The notes: a model not told the origin generated them from the letters alone. A stretch of DNA of 64,000 nucleotides from Rossellomorea sp. SC111 (GCF_024733565.1 NZ_JANIOC010000004.1:249640-313639); one strand, 5' to 3'. Shown: positions 27,050 through 36,424, numbered from the stretch's first letter. Numbers and translations: made by a program.

Positions 27050-28312
27050 CTATTGTGCATCCGTTTCCGAAAACACCAAATCAAGTTCAACTTGATTCCC
27101 ATCTACGTTTTCTTTCTCTAGTTCAAATATCCGTTTCCCCATGCGTTCTATTAACCCAACGACCAAGGCATTTCCCATACAGAAGTATCTCATCCTGTCC
27201 GTCATGCCTTCCGTCCACCCATCCGGGAATCCATTCAGTCGCTCACATTCGACCGGTGTAAGGATACGCAGCCTTTTCGTCTCTGGATCTTCCACCACAT
27301 GGGAACTTCGATTGACAGTGCCTTCACTCGTCAACATCGTTCTTCCGGGTTTGTCCAGAGACTCGGGGAATGCCATGCCCCCTTCGGAAAAGACGTATTT
27401 ATGTCCGGTTGCTGACGTTCTTTCAATCTTTTTAGGACCTTTTAAGTAAGTGAACTTTTCAATGGCCGCTTCAGTTAAATAATATCTTTCATCAACATCC
27501 GACTGAAGGATTTTCTTCAACGGAATCGGTGATTCTTCCACAGGAGTGACTTCTTCCGTATAGACTAAGTCGTCTCTCATGATTCCCGCGTTATAGTAAT
27601 TCATTGAGAATTCATCGGAAATTTCCACGAGATCTTTCTTCATGATGAATGATTGAGGTTTTTTCTTTTCAGATATACCTTCTTTTACTGGAAATGGTTT
27701 TGCAAAGAATCCTTTATCGTGTAACATCTGGGATTCATCAAAACTTCTTCTATTGATTACATAAGGAGTTTCATTCTTAGTGGCAAAAATGAAAACCCTC
27801 CTTCTTCTCTGGGCTTGTCCATATTCAGCCGCATTGATGACTCTCCACTCCACAGAATATCCCAAGTCCCTGAAGCTCGCCAACATGATGGAGAAGTCCC
27901 TGCCCCTTTGTTTAGAAGGGGACTTCAGCAGTCGATCGACATTCTCAAGCAAAACATATTTAGGACTTGTCTCCCTCATCAACCGGGTAATCTCCCAAAA
28001 GAGAACGCCTTTCTTACCCTGAAGTCCTTTTTCCCCATTCAAGCTTCTAGCAACGGAGTAATCCTGACAAGGGAAGCCACCGACAATCATTTCGATATCC
28101 AATTTTTTGAAAGTCTCTCCATCAACCGTGCTTATATCTTCATTAGAGTGCATACCTTGTTTATCAAATCTACGTGCATAACAGTCGAATGCATGCTGTG
28201 CTTTCTTTGAAGGTTCCCATTGATTTCCCCAGACAACATCAAAACCTTTTGCTGCTTCCAACCCGATTCGGAATCCACCCACTCCGGCAAATAATTCTAT
28301 TACATTTATCAT
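27050..28312 (-). CDS. DNA (cytosine-5-)-methyltransferase of the Sau3AI-type system
   Basis: 420 residues with the C5-methylase motifs: AdoMet motif I IELFAGVGGFRIGLEA, motif IV GGFPCQDYSVA with nucleophile Cys82, motif VI LLENVDRLL, motif VIII QRRRRVFIFA, and the late GFPDGWT / YFCMGNALVV motifs IX-X. The family and neighbour imply GATC methylation at C (GAT5mC). The ATG has AAAGGA eight bases upstream. It lies downstream, in the same direction, of the four-gene operon ending at 28644, so it could be read with that operon if termination is incomplete. Confidence 0.94.
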   Translation of the reverse strand: MINVIELFAGVGGFRIGLEAAKGFDVVWGNQWEPSKKAQHAFDCYARRFDKQGMHSNEDISTVDGETFKKLDIEMIVGGFPCQDYSVARSLNGEKGLQGKKGVLFWEITRLMRETSPKYVLLENVDRLLKSPSKQRGRDFSIMLASFRDLGYSVEWRVINAAEYGQAQRRRRVFIFATKNETPYVINRRSFDESQMLHDKGFFAKPFPVKEGISEKKKPQSFIMKKDLVEISDEFSMNYYNAGIMRDDLVYTEEVTPVEESPIPLKKILQSDVDERYYLTEAAIEKFTYLKGPKKIERTSATGHKYVFSEGGMAFPESLDKPGRTMLTSEGTVNRSSHVVEDPETKRLRILTPVECERLNGFPDGWTEGMTDRMRYFCMGNALVVGLIERMGKRIFELEKENVDGNQVELDLVFSETDAQ

Positions 28313-28643
28313 TACCGAACATCCTTTCGGTTATTTCTTAAGCTTTATTATAATAAAACTATCACTAAATACAACTCTTTAACATAATATATAAAAATAA
28401 ATATAGAATAAGTACAATCTTAGATTATTATTTTGTTTTATGACGGTATTTAAAATGTCCCAATAGTATATTATAACAGAAATCAAGCTTTAAGATATAG
28501 GAATATATTGAGAGGTTATAGTTACTAATGTGAACGGTATGTTCAGTGATATTAAGGAATAGATTAAGTAAAAGATATAGGAAGCCCACTTAAACTGAGG
28601 ACTTCCTATAAAGAATATAGCTAAATTTATGCGAAGGAAAAAT
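28313..28643. other. AT-rich spacer between the four-gene operon and the methyltransferase
   Basis: 330 bases without a gene. A hairpin at 28576-28610 (tataggaag / cttcctata) has a weak T run on the minus strand and may end the operon. The rest probably holds the promoter of the methyltransferase; I cannot name a clear -35/-10. Confidence 0.6.
28576..28610 (-). terminator. Possible terminator of the four-gene operon
   Basis: A nine-base stem tataggaag / cttcctata with a 17-base loop that can pair further (cc with gg), followed on the minus strand by tctttt. Confidence 0.5.
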
Positions 28644-31208
28644 CTACATCTTAAAGAGCTCTAAGATATCTTGATAATCTTCTTCCGGATTAGGCTCAAG
28701 CACACCATTTTCAATTGCTTGTATCATTCTTTCTTCTTTTTCCTTTAGTCGATCATAGATTTTTTCATCAATAGTATTACGACGTTCCTCTTGTCCTTGA
28801 AGCATAAAATAATAATATTGAGTATATTGATTACTTGGCAGGCCTAATCTATGAATACGATCACGCGACTGCAGCATATGAGTCAGGTTAAAAGAATATT
28901 CTAAATAAATTGCATCGTGACATGTTTTATGCAGAGATACCGATTCTGCTAAGGTATGTGGATTTGTCACCAGCACATCTACTTCCCTCTTTTTGAATTT
29001 ACCTATAATTTCATCACGTTCTTCTTGCGGAGTATTGCCATATATGACTGCAGAGTTTATTCCTCGACCCCTTAAATCAGCATGGACTTTGTCAATTGTA
29101 TTAACAAACATACACCATATAATAGTTTGCTTATCCTCTTCAAATAAATCAGTTGTTAAATCAATCGCTTCTTTATACTTCCTTGTTATTGGAATATTAC
29201 GTATTAAGTTAATTTCCTCTTCACTAAATGTAACTTCTTCCTTAAATAAAGAACTATCCCACAAGGGGGCATTCTCATCACCATACATTTCTATCACATC
29301 AATTGATTTAAGTAATAATTCAGGGTTTGCAGATGCTTGAATCAAGCGAATATAAAGATTGAAAGGTGAACCCCCGTACTTACGATACAAAAGATCGATG
29401 AGTTCTTGTTCCTCTTTTGAAGCAGGTACTTTAATGATTTCATCTGGATTCGCAGGTGGAACATCGAGTTCATTCTTAGTGGTTCTCCAGAAAAATGGAT
29501 ATAATTTCCCATTGATACTATCTACTTGAGTTGGACCTGGGTTCAGTAAATCATTGGGTTTGAAATTAAAGAACAACTTATATTCATCCGCATACAAGAT
29601 ATTCAAGAAATTGTAAACGTCTTGATATGTGTTCGGAATAGGCGTTCCAGTCAAAACATATTTAAACCCAGCATTGACTGATACCCTTTTTGCTGACTGA
29701 GCCCTCTTGCTCTGTACTCCCTTAATTTTATGAACTTCATCAAAGACAAGCATCGTCCTGCTATCAATGATATCGCATAGTACAGATTCATACTTTTGTA
29801 AAGATTCATAGTTTATGAGAATAAGGTTTTTCTCCCCACTATCCAGTCGTATCCTAAACTCATTCATTTTGGATTCATGGATATCAAGTTCTTTCAAACT
29901 CTTTTTATCTTGAAAGTTTTCTACAAATTCAAGCTTCCAAGATAAGAAGGAGTTCTTAGGACCAATCATCACAATCTTATCAACTTCGTTGACTTCATCT
30001 GAATTAAGATAGGCGAACACACCATAAATCATTGAAGTTTTACCTGCTCCTGGCACAGAAAAGTTCGCAGCGTTTTTCATTTGATGCATATAAAATGCAC
30101 TCCACATCTGCTTGTCACGTAATTCACGGTGCAATTCTTTATGAACAATACTACTGAATTTATTAAACCTTTCTCTAATCATTTCATTTTGACTTTTGAT
30201 TAACTTTCCGTATTCTGCACGCTCTTCAATCCAATAAGCCGTTCTGGCCAAATAGTCCTTTAATCGCGTACTTACAATGAATTTGAACTTTTTCCTCTTA
30301 GCATATTTTTCAAGAACAGTAATTGCTTTTTTAATTTCTATATATGTAAGTTCATCAGAAAAATTAGGATAAACATCTTCATAATAAGGAGCGAGCTTTT
30401 GTGAAATTGCATAGTCATTAGGTGGTATACTAAAACCTTCTAAATTATCCTGTAGAACTAATTTGTTATCTTCCAAAGTCAAAATAAGTGCATTTTCTGT
30501 CAAAGTATCTGTATCCAAGACAAGTCGCCCCTTATCATATTTAACAATTTTCTTCTTTACCACTTCATTTATTTCCTGCACGTATACTGTTTCATGTTTC
30601 CTTTCATTATTCCAAAGCTTATCGAATTCCACCCTTGCCTTATGTAGCTTTTGTTCATCAAAAGAAGAGGCCAACCAAGAAGCTGTTATATCGAATGATT
30701 CAAAATTATTCTTTATAGCTGCTTCCGTTTCATTGTTAGATCCAGTAAAGTAAATTACATTTTCATCAAGGTCTTTACAAAGGCCAAACTTAGAATGGAA
30801 TATTCCGTATTTTGTAAAACCAATTTTCACATCTACATACCCGTTCGCAATCAGGTGAGCCAGATTAAAGAAATCCTTCTGTTCTTCTATAGTCATGGAT
30901 TCATCCAATTTGCTAATCAATCCATGTTGGACTTCTTCCCTCAATCCATATCCTTGTTTAATCAACTCAAAGTCCTCCTGGCTGATTTCCAAGGATATAA
31001 TCAACCTCATTCTCCCATTATTATTAATTAAGCCCGAAAGCCCTTTCGCATAAGATGCAAGGGCTTTCGAACTAAAATAACCACTGACGCGATCATAGGA
31101 AGTAGCCAAAGATAATACTGGATTGTAGAACTCCTTGGCTATATTGGAAGAAGTAGTATAATAGGTAGGCTGTAATAAAAGTTCATTAAACCTCAATTTT
31201 CCCACCAA
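28644..31208 (-). CDS. PLD-SNF2 fusion helicase (operon gene 4)
   Basis: 854 residues. Residues 1-200 form a phospholipase-D-like nuclease domain: RVSGYFSSKAL, then HSKFGLCKD (His138, Lys140) and YFTGSNNETEAA. Residues about 360-820 form a SNF2 helicase: Walker A ANFSVPGAGKTSM, motif II LVFDEVHKIKG, motif III VLTGTPIPNT, and motifs V-VI with VLVTNPHTLAESVSLH and QSRDRIHRLG. Only one HxK is present, so the PLD domain would dimerise. The start is TTG 31208 or GTG 31205, overlapping the ParB-like gene by about 20 bases; with no ribosome site visible, translation is probably coupled. Confidence 0.9.
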   Translation of the reverse strand: MVGKLRFNELLLQPTYYTTSSNIAKEFYNPVLSLATSYDRVSGYFSSKALASYAKGLSGLINNNGRMRLIISLEISQEDFELIKQGYGLREEVQHGLISKLDESMTIEEQKDFFNLAHLIANGYVDVKIGFTKYGIFHSKFGLCKDLDENVIYFTGSNNETEAAIKNNFESFDITASWLASSFDEQKLHKARVEFDKLWNNERKHETVYVQEINEVVKKKIVKYDKGRLVLDTDTLTENALILTLEDNKLVLQDNLEGFSIPPNDYAISQKLAPYYEDVYPNFSDELTYIEIKKAITVLEKYAKRKKFKFIVSTRLKDYLARTAYWIEERAEYGKLIKSQNEMIRERFNKFSSIVHKELHRELRDKQMWSAFYMHQMKNAANFSVPGAGKTSMIYGVFAYLNSDEVNEVDKIVMIGPKNSFLSWKLEFVENFQDKKSLKELDIHESKMNEFRIRLDSGEKNLILINYESLQKYESVLCDIIDSRTMLVFDEVHKIKGVQSKRAQSAKRVSVNAGFKYVLTGTPIPNTYQDVYNFLNILYADEYKLFFNFKPNDLLNPGPTQVDSINGKLYPFFWRTTKNELDVPPANPDEIIKVPASKEEQELIDLLYRKYGGSPFNLYIRLIQASANPELLLKSIDVIEMYGDENAPLWDSSLFKEEVTFSEEEINLIRNIPITRKYKEAIDLTTDLFEEDKQTIIWCMFVNTIDKVHADLRGRGINSAVIYGNTPQEERDEIIGKFKKREVDVLVTNPHTLAESVSLHKTCHDAIYLEYSFNLTHMLQSRDRIHRLGLPSNQYTQYYYFMLQGQEERRNTIDEKIYDRLKEKEERMIQAIENGVLEPNPEEDYQDILELFKM

Positions 31209-32448
31209 ACTTTTTTAACATTGAGTCAATTTTCCCCAATACCAGCCTAAATTCTTTTTCATCTTCACTTTTCAATCTACTGACTTGATCCAAATCGATT
31301 CTCTCCAAATCAGCTAACGCTTGATTTAATAATTCAACTGGCTTTTTTCTCGCTACTTTGATTTGTGTATCTTGAATCTTTCTATCAATGATGTCTTTCC
31401 CTTCTTTTCGAACTACCTCAAGTTCCTTACCTATTTCCTTGACCGTTTGAGTAGTGACTTCCTCTTGGTCTTGTAAGGTTTCATATACCTCTTCCACAAC
31501 TTCTTCATACTCATCCAAGAAATCATCCCGATTCGTACTGTGAATCACGAATTTCCCCATCTCACGTATGTAACGGGTAAGGTCCCCTTTTTCTCGATTT
31601 GTAAAGATTGCAGTGAACAAGGCATTTCTAATACGAAGGTACTCCTCGCGCTCAGTTTTATTTGGATATTCAGGTCTACTCAAATCTTTAAAATCCAACT
31701 TTTTGAATTCTTTATTTAGAATTCCTACTAATTCTTGAAGTGGACCATCCAATTCCATATCTCTTGCGATAAAATACTGGCCTGGAGCATTGATGAACTC
31801 CAAATATTGAACCATCAATTCAGCTTTTTTCAAGCTTACTTCTACCTCTTTTGGCCTTTTGTTTGTATTTTCAGCATATTCCTTAATTGTGAATAGCTTA
31901 TCAATTGAAATATCGCGATAAATATCGACGAGATTATCTATTGGGTTATAATCTACCGGACGTTCCTCTGCATGCTGCAGATTTAATTCAAGTCGTTTGA
32001 TATCTCGGTCATCAATTCCATTTTTCGGATCTAGGATAACCGCTTCAAAATAAACATCTTTACCTTCATTTTTCAAAAGCCGTAAACAAGTGAAACGCCT
32101 GTTCCCATCAATGATACGGCCATCATTCAAAACAACACCGGGTACTCTTTGACCAAAGCGATCAATATTTTGTTTAGTTGTCTTAATCGCATTACTATTT
32201 GAGTTTTCAATGAATTTCTGTAGAACCATGTTATAATCTTCAATAACATCTTTATCAATCTTATTTCCTTCAGTAAGGTATTGACTGATGTATGTGGCGA
32301 TACGACCGTTTTTTTCATTGTAATGGACTAAATCCAAAGGGATTTTACAAACAGTATAGTTATCTGTTTCCCCCTTGATGGTTAACTTTCTTGTCCCAGT
32401 AGTTTCTTGTATTCTGCTTCCAATCAGACTCTTTAAATCAATCGTCAT
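31186..32448 (-). CDS. ParB/sulfiredoxin-like domain protein (operon gene 3)
   Basis: 420 residues. The N-terminal 150 contain a ParB-like fold with PLDLVHYNEKNGRIA and the IIDGNRRFTCLRLL motif (about 112-125), corresponding to the ParB GERR box that binds nucleotide. The C-terminal half is helical, charged and probably coiled (YEEVVEEVYETLQDQEEV and KELEVVRKEGKDIID). No HTH is clear, so it is not a partition ParB. The ATG at 32448 has GAGGAG upstream and begins one base after the stop of the 801-aa gene. A DNA-loading or sensing role is inferred only. Confidence 0.85.
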   Translation of the reverse strand: MTIDLKSLIGSRIQETTGTRKLTIKGETDNYTVCKIPLDLVHYNEKNGRIATYISQYLTEGNKIDKDVIEDYNMVLQKFIENSNSNAIKTTKQNIDRFGQRVPGVVLNDGRIIDGNRRFTCLRLLKNEGKDVYFEAVILDPKNGIDDRDIKRLELNLQHAEERPVDYNPIDNLVDIYRDISIDKLFTIKEYAENTNKRPKEVEVSLKKAELMVQYLEFINAPGQYFIARDMELDGPLQELVGILNKEFKKLDFKDLSRPEYPNKTEREEYLRIRNALFTAIFTNREKGDLTRYIREMGKFVIHSTNRDDFLDEYEEVVEEVYETLQDQEEVTTQTVKEIGKELEVVRKEGKDIIDRKIQDTQIKVARKKPVELLNQALADLERIDLDQVSRLKSEDEKEFRLVLGKIDSMLKKFGGKIEV

Positions 32449-32449
32449 T

Positions 32450-34855
32450 TTAATATATCTCCTCAAAATAAGTATTTTTGTTGATAAATATTTTTGATAA
32501 TTCATGTGAGTAGTGCATTTCTGAATTGTTCACAATCGATATGACCCTATTCAAGTCCAAAGACATACCGTAATTTGTTTTTGTATAATCATTCATTTCA
32601 TAAATATCTTTAAATTGATTAAGTTGGACCAAAAAACTAACAAAGTCCTTTAGTGAAACATCGGTTTGCTGTTTTATAAATATATATCCTGTAGACAATT
32701 GTATGACTCTTACATCATCTGAAGTCCAGATGATTCGATTATAGAAGGAATCTTCAAATCCTAAGTTTTCCACTTCATGTGAGAACCCACTCTCCCTTAT
32801 ACTTTGTAAAGAAAAGAATCTGTTTGGAGGAACGGTTGCTAGTGCTTTTCCCCTAAAATCTAAAAGCAAGGTTTTCGGAACATCCGCATTTGCCAAATTT
32901 TTGGAAGTTATGTAAATATCCTTTTCAACCTTAACTACTTCCAGACTTTTTTCCAGACTGTACAAAGCTTGATTGAAGGAAGAGGAATTAAATATTTCCT
33001 TTTCATCACGTGAAAAATAATCTTTGCTTAGTATTAACTCAGTAAAGTAACTATCAATTGACCCATATTTATCACTTAATACATATTTACCTTTCAAGCT
33101 AAATCCCAGCTTAGATAGAATCATATTATTCAAGAATTTATCATGAAAATCATCGTCGATTCTACTACCTAATTCATTAAGCTGATCGATTGTATAGATA
33201 TCGTCAACCAATAAATTTCTCAAAATTTCAACATCTTCATCTTGAAGTTCATCATATTCTACCTTAATGAAATCTTCATGAATATACTCATTGAGAAACA
33301 TATTTATATAACTATGTAATGAATTCCCTTTTAAGCCGTAGTTATCCTCTGCATAGTCAACAAAACTGTCAATATGGATAGGTGCCTGTTCGTGAAATAA
33401 CTTAACCAGGAAGTCTCTTTTCTCCAAGTTCCCCACCGAAAACTCTGGCATACGATTATATGTGACACCATCCACTTTAATAATTCTTTTATAAAGATTG
33501 TGTAATTCATGCTCTGTCCTTATATCGATTTCTTCCATGAATTCTTTATTTTCCTGATACACTTTTACCATGCTATAGACACCTTGTGTTAAGGATAAAA
33601 AAGATTCCAGACTTTTTATTTGTAAAGAGTCTATCCCATCAAAATCAAAATAACGATAATGGTTACTCTTTGTCCTAATGACGGTGGGGCACCTTTCACT
33701 CATTCCGCGCACTGAAAAAGCATCAACTTGAAGTTTTTCATCCAACTCGTTGACTTCGAGATATTCATTGAACTTTTCTACCATTTTTTCATCATTCGTA
33801 CTAGTTTGTGCATGATGGAAAATGACCTCTTCAAATATAGAGCTCTTAGTTACAGGAACTATCCTTCCTTTGTAATCGACAAAAGATTCACATGATTTTA
33901 AGATAGTCTCAATTTGGGGGTGAGTAAAATCATTTTCTTCAGCCAGTAATGAAATCAGGGGTTCGTTCCCCTTGTTTAGTATTAAATTAAGAAATTGATA
34001 GACTTCGACGGACTCGTTAAATATGGAACAGAATAATTCCTGATTCCAATCAAATCGTTGAAACCACTCCGTATATAATAGGATTTCCTCTAGATCACCC
34101 ACACGGCTTAGAATCCGTCTCTCTTTATTAGAAACTGCTTGCCTGGAAATATTTTGTGTCTCAGCGATTTCTCTTAATGTCCACCCTTTCATCCTCAATA
34201 GTAATATATCCTTATTAAGAAAATCCTCATCAAGAAAATCTTTTATTTTCTTATATTTTCTCACATATCCATTTTCACAACGAATAAGCAACCCTGTTTT
34301 AATATTTTTCTCAATAAAAGTTTCGATTAAATCAACTTTAATATTTTCATTGATAGCTATCTCTATAGAATTCTTAAAATCATCCACTGTGATGGTTTCT
34401 TTCGGAAGCAAGCTTTCTATCATTTGCTTCATATGGGTTTCTATTAGGAAACATGGGGGATTCCCCTTGTTTATTTCAACGGATTCAAAAGCAGTTCTTA
34501 TTTTCATGTATAAGGAGGCACGATTCCCCCCCATTAAGAGGCTTAATTCTTCCAAGGTTAGTGCAGGTATATCATCATAATTTATTCCAAATTCTATTAA
34601 AGTATTGATGTTATTAAGACTTAATCCCCCATACGCAAGTTGAAATAAACTATTTTCTCTTTTACTTTCATCAATGAGAGGAATTGCATCTATAATTTTT
34701 TTCACTAGAGCAGGTCTATTCTTGCTTAATGCTTTAACTTTTTCGCTGTTAGTTGAAAAATCCCCCCATTCAAATTCATCTTTCACTAGTTTTTCTATAC
34801 TATTCAAAGAGACCTTATATTCACACAAGGCATATAAGTCCAGATTTTGTTTCAT
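32450..34855 (-). CDS. 801-aa protein with sigma-4-like HTH and the shared C-terminal domain (operon gene 2)
   Basis: No family recognised over the full length. Residues about 73-120 (YGGLSLNNINTLIEFGIN, then DIPALTLEELSLLMGGNRAS) resemble the helix-hairpin-helix of RNA polymerase alpha CTD. Residues 219-252 (RMKGWTLREIAETQNISRQA and following) look like a sigma region 4 helix-turn-helix. Residues about 545-801 match residues 252-504 of the next upstream gene, beginning with the shared IYTID and continuing with the KVEK-x-(I/L)Y-(I/L)T and GF-x-HE motifs. I infer a DNA-binding scaffold or recognition subunit. The ATG lies 54 bases after the 504-aa gene; GGGGTG is the only ribosome site seen. 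Confidence 0.85.
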   Translation of the reverse strand: MKQNLDLYALCEYKVSLNSIEKLVKDEFEWGDFSTNSEKVKALSKNRPALVKKIIDAIPLIDESKRENSLFQLAYGGLSLNNINTLIEFGINYDDIPALTLEELSLLMGGNRASLYMKIRTAFESVEINKGNPPCFLIETHMKQMIESLLPKETITVDDFKNSIEIAINENIKVDLIETFIEKNIKTGLLIRCENGYVRKYKKIKDFLDEDFLNKDILLLRMKGWTLREIAETQNISRQAVSNKERRILSRVGDLEEILLYTEWFQRFDWNQELFCSIFNESVEVYQFLNLILNKGNEPLISLLAEENDFTHPQIETILKSCESFVDYKGRIVPVTKSSIFEEVIFHHAQTSTNDEKMVEKFNEYLEVNELDEKLQVDAFSVRGMSERCPTVIRTKSNHYRYFDFDGIDSLQIKSLESFLSLTQGVYSMVKVYQENKEFMEEIDIRTEHELHNLYKRIIKVDGVTYNRMPEFSVGNLEKRDFLVKLFHEQAPIHIDSFVDYAEDNYGLKGNSLHSYINMFLNEYIHEDFIKVEYDELQDEDVEILRNLLVDDIYTIDQLNELGSRIDDDFHDKFLNNMILSKLGFSLKGKYVLSDKYGSIDSYFTELILSKDYFSRDEKEIFNSSSFNQALYSLEKSLEVVKVEKDIYITSKNLANADVPKTLLLDFRGKALATVPPNRFFSLQSIRESGFSHEVENLGFEDSFYNRIIWTSDDVRVIQLSTGYIFIKQQTDVSLKDFVSFLVQLNQFKDIYEMNDYTKTNYGMSLDLNRVISIVNNSEMHYSHELSKIFINKNTYFEEIY

Positions 34856-34909
34856 ACGGTTAGGTACACCCCACTCAGCAAGAATATGTTAACAAATAAT
34901 TAATTTTGC

Positions 34910-36424
34910 TTAATCCAAAAAGTCGAAATAAGCTTGCTTTGAAGTGAAAAGTCTGTTCATTTCGGGAACATAGTAATAATCATTCATGCTGTATAAAGCG
35001 CTTTCTACACCTTCAAAACTTAATTGGACCTTGTATCTTTCTTTAATTTCCTCAAGAAGCTGATTGACAGTTAGATTTTTGAAATCCCTAAGGATTATCC
35101 CTACTAAATCATTTAGAGTCACTTTCTTTACTGATTTAACAAAAAACGTTTTTGAATCTAATGTTATGTTCTTCAACCTACCCGGTCGCTTCAAAAGATT
35201 TTCATAAAAAATCGGATCAAAACCATACTCATCAATTTCATGCTTAAACCCTTCAGCTTTTATAGATTCCAAAGTAAAGAAAATTTCAGCACTAACAAAA
35301 TTTTCCACATCATTTTTATAAGACTTAATCTCTTCTGAACCAACATTGGCTTTTTTCATTCCGGTATCAGTGAGGTAAAGAGATTTTTCAACTTTTAATA
35401 ATTTATAAGCATTTTCATAATTCTCAATTTTCCTTTTGACATATGGGGTGTCGAATATACTTTCAGATTTGCTGTCAAAATAATTATTCGATAATATTTT
35501 TGTTTGCAAATACTTATCAAGTCCGCCTAATCCCTCTCTGATTACATACGAAGACTCTATGAGATAACCAGACTTAGATAAATCATCTTCATTGATTTTC
35601 AACTCCGTGAATCCAGGCACCACGTTTTTTCCTTTATTCACGATTTCATCAATAGTATATATATCCGCATTGAGGATTTCAGCCCAATTGATATCACTGC
35701 TAATTATATGTAAGTGGTTAGTCTGCTTCTTCTCCACTTGGGGCATATCTTCTAAAATTCCGGCTATAAAAGATGCATTTATCCAATAAGCTTGTTTAGT
35801 AATTAGTTTCCCACAAGGAAGTTGTACTGTATCATTACTATCCTTTGCCTTAGGACGAACGTGCATGATGGCATTGTCAGAAGAGGAAGGTAGATTATTT
35901 ACGGAAACGAATTTAGATCCCCTTTTTCGTTTTTCAATCACTACACCATTTTTTAGAACTTCTTTGAGTTGCCTCCAAAATTTTTTAACTTCTTGCTCAA
36001 TTTGGGCAGCTGGCATTTTCCAAGCCCTTATTCCCCGGAAGTAGACTTGCCCATCAATTTCTTGTAACACGAAGAAACAAAATGTAGTATATAAGAATTT
36101 ATTCCTTATACTACTCTCTTCCCAACTTTCTTGATTTACCATATTAAAATTTATTTGTTCGAATGACATGGATTCCTTTGGGATGCCGTTTTGTTTTAGA
36201 TTCACAGTCTTTATAGCTAGATTAAGTCCTTGTTTTGACAATGTTTGTTTTGAAATCCCTGCATCTCTCAACATTTGATTAATAACCGTAACAGTTGATA
36301 GTTTTCCCTTAATAAGGTGAACATTCAATCCTAACTCAGTAGCTAAGTTTTCAAATGAAAGACCGTAGTATTTTGTAAGCTTATTAACTAAGTCTTCCAC
36401 TATACAATTTAAATCTTTTTGCAT
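34910..36424 (-). CDS. 504-aa Sau3AI effector-domain fusion (operon gene 1)
   Basis: Residues about 10-225 align with the C-terminal, non-catalytic half of the Sau3AI-type enzyme at 25078. FRGIRAWKMPAAQIEQEV matches its FFEGIKLWNMPQQTIEGEL, IMHVRPKAKDSNDTV matches SHVRPKAGNGKDKTL, and LITKQAYWINASFIAGIL matches WITKQSYWLDREYIQEIL. The catalytic MutH-like half is absent. Residues 252-504 are a second domain shared with the 801-aa protein. The protein should therefore bind DNA, perhaps GATC, without cutting it. The ATG has AAAAAGGTG upstream and opens the operon. Confidence 0.87.
   Translation of the reverse strand: MQKDLNCIVEDLVNKLTKYYGLSFENLATELGLNVHLIKGKLSTVTVINQMLRDAGISKQTLSKQGLNLAIKTVNLKQNGIPKESMSFEQINFNMVNQESWEESSIRNKFLYTTFCFFVLQEIDGQVYFRGIRAWKMPAAQIEQEVKKFWRQLKEVLKNGVVIEKRKRGSKFVSVNNLPSSSDNAIMHVRPKAKDSNDTVQLPCGKLITKQAYWINASFIAGILEDMPQVEKKQTNHLHIISSDINWAEILNADIYTIDEIVNKGKNVVPGFTELKINEDDLSKSGYLIESSYVIREGLGGLDKYLQTKILSNNYFDSKSESIFDTPYVKRKIENYENAYKLLKVEKSLYLTDTGMKKANVGSEEIKSYKNDVENFVSAEIFFTLESIKAEGFKHEIDEYGFDPIFYENLLKRPGRLKNITLDSKTFFVKSVKKVTLNDLVGIILRDFKNLTVNQLLEEIKERYKVQLSFEGVESALYSMNDYYYVPEMNRLFTSKQAYFDFLD

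Noticed and set aside
28644..31208. DISARM locus (helicase, PLD and cytosine methylase together)
   Set aside because: There is no DrmB (DUF1998) or DrmA-like protein, the PLD is fused to the SNF2 helicase, and the methylase fits the Sau3AI-type system.
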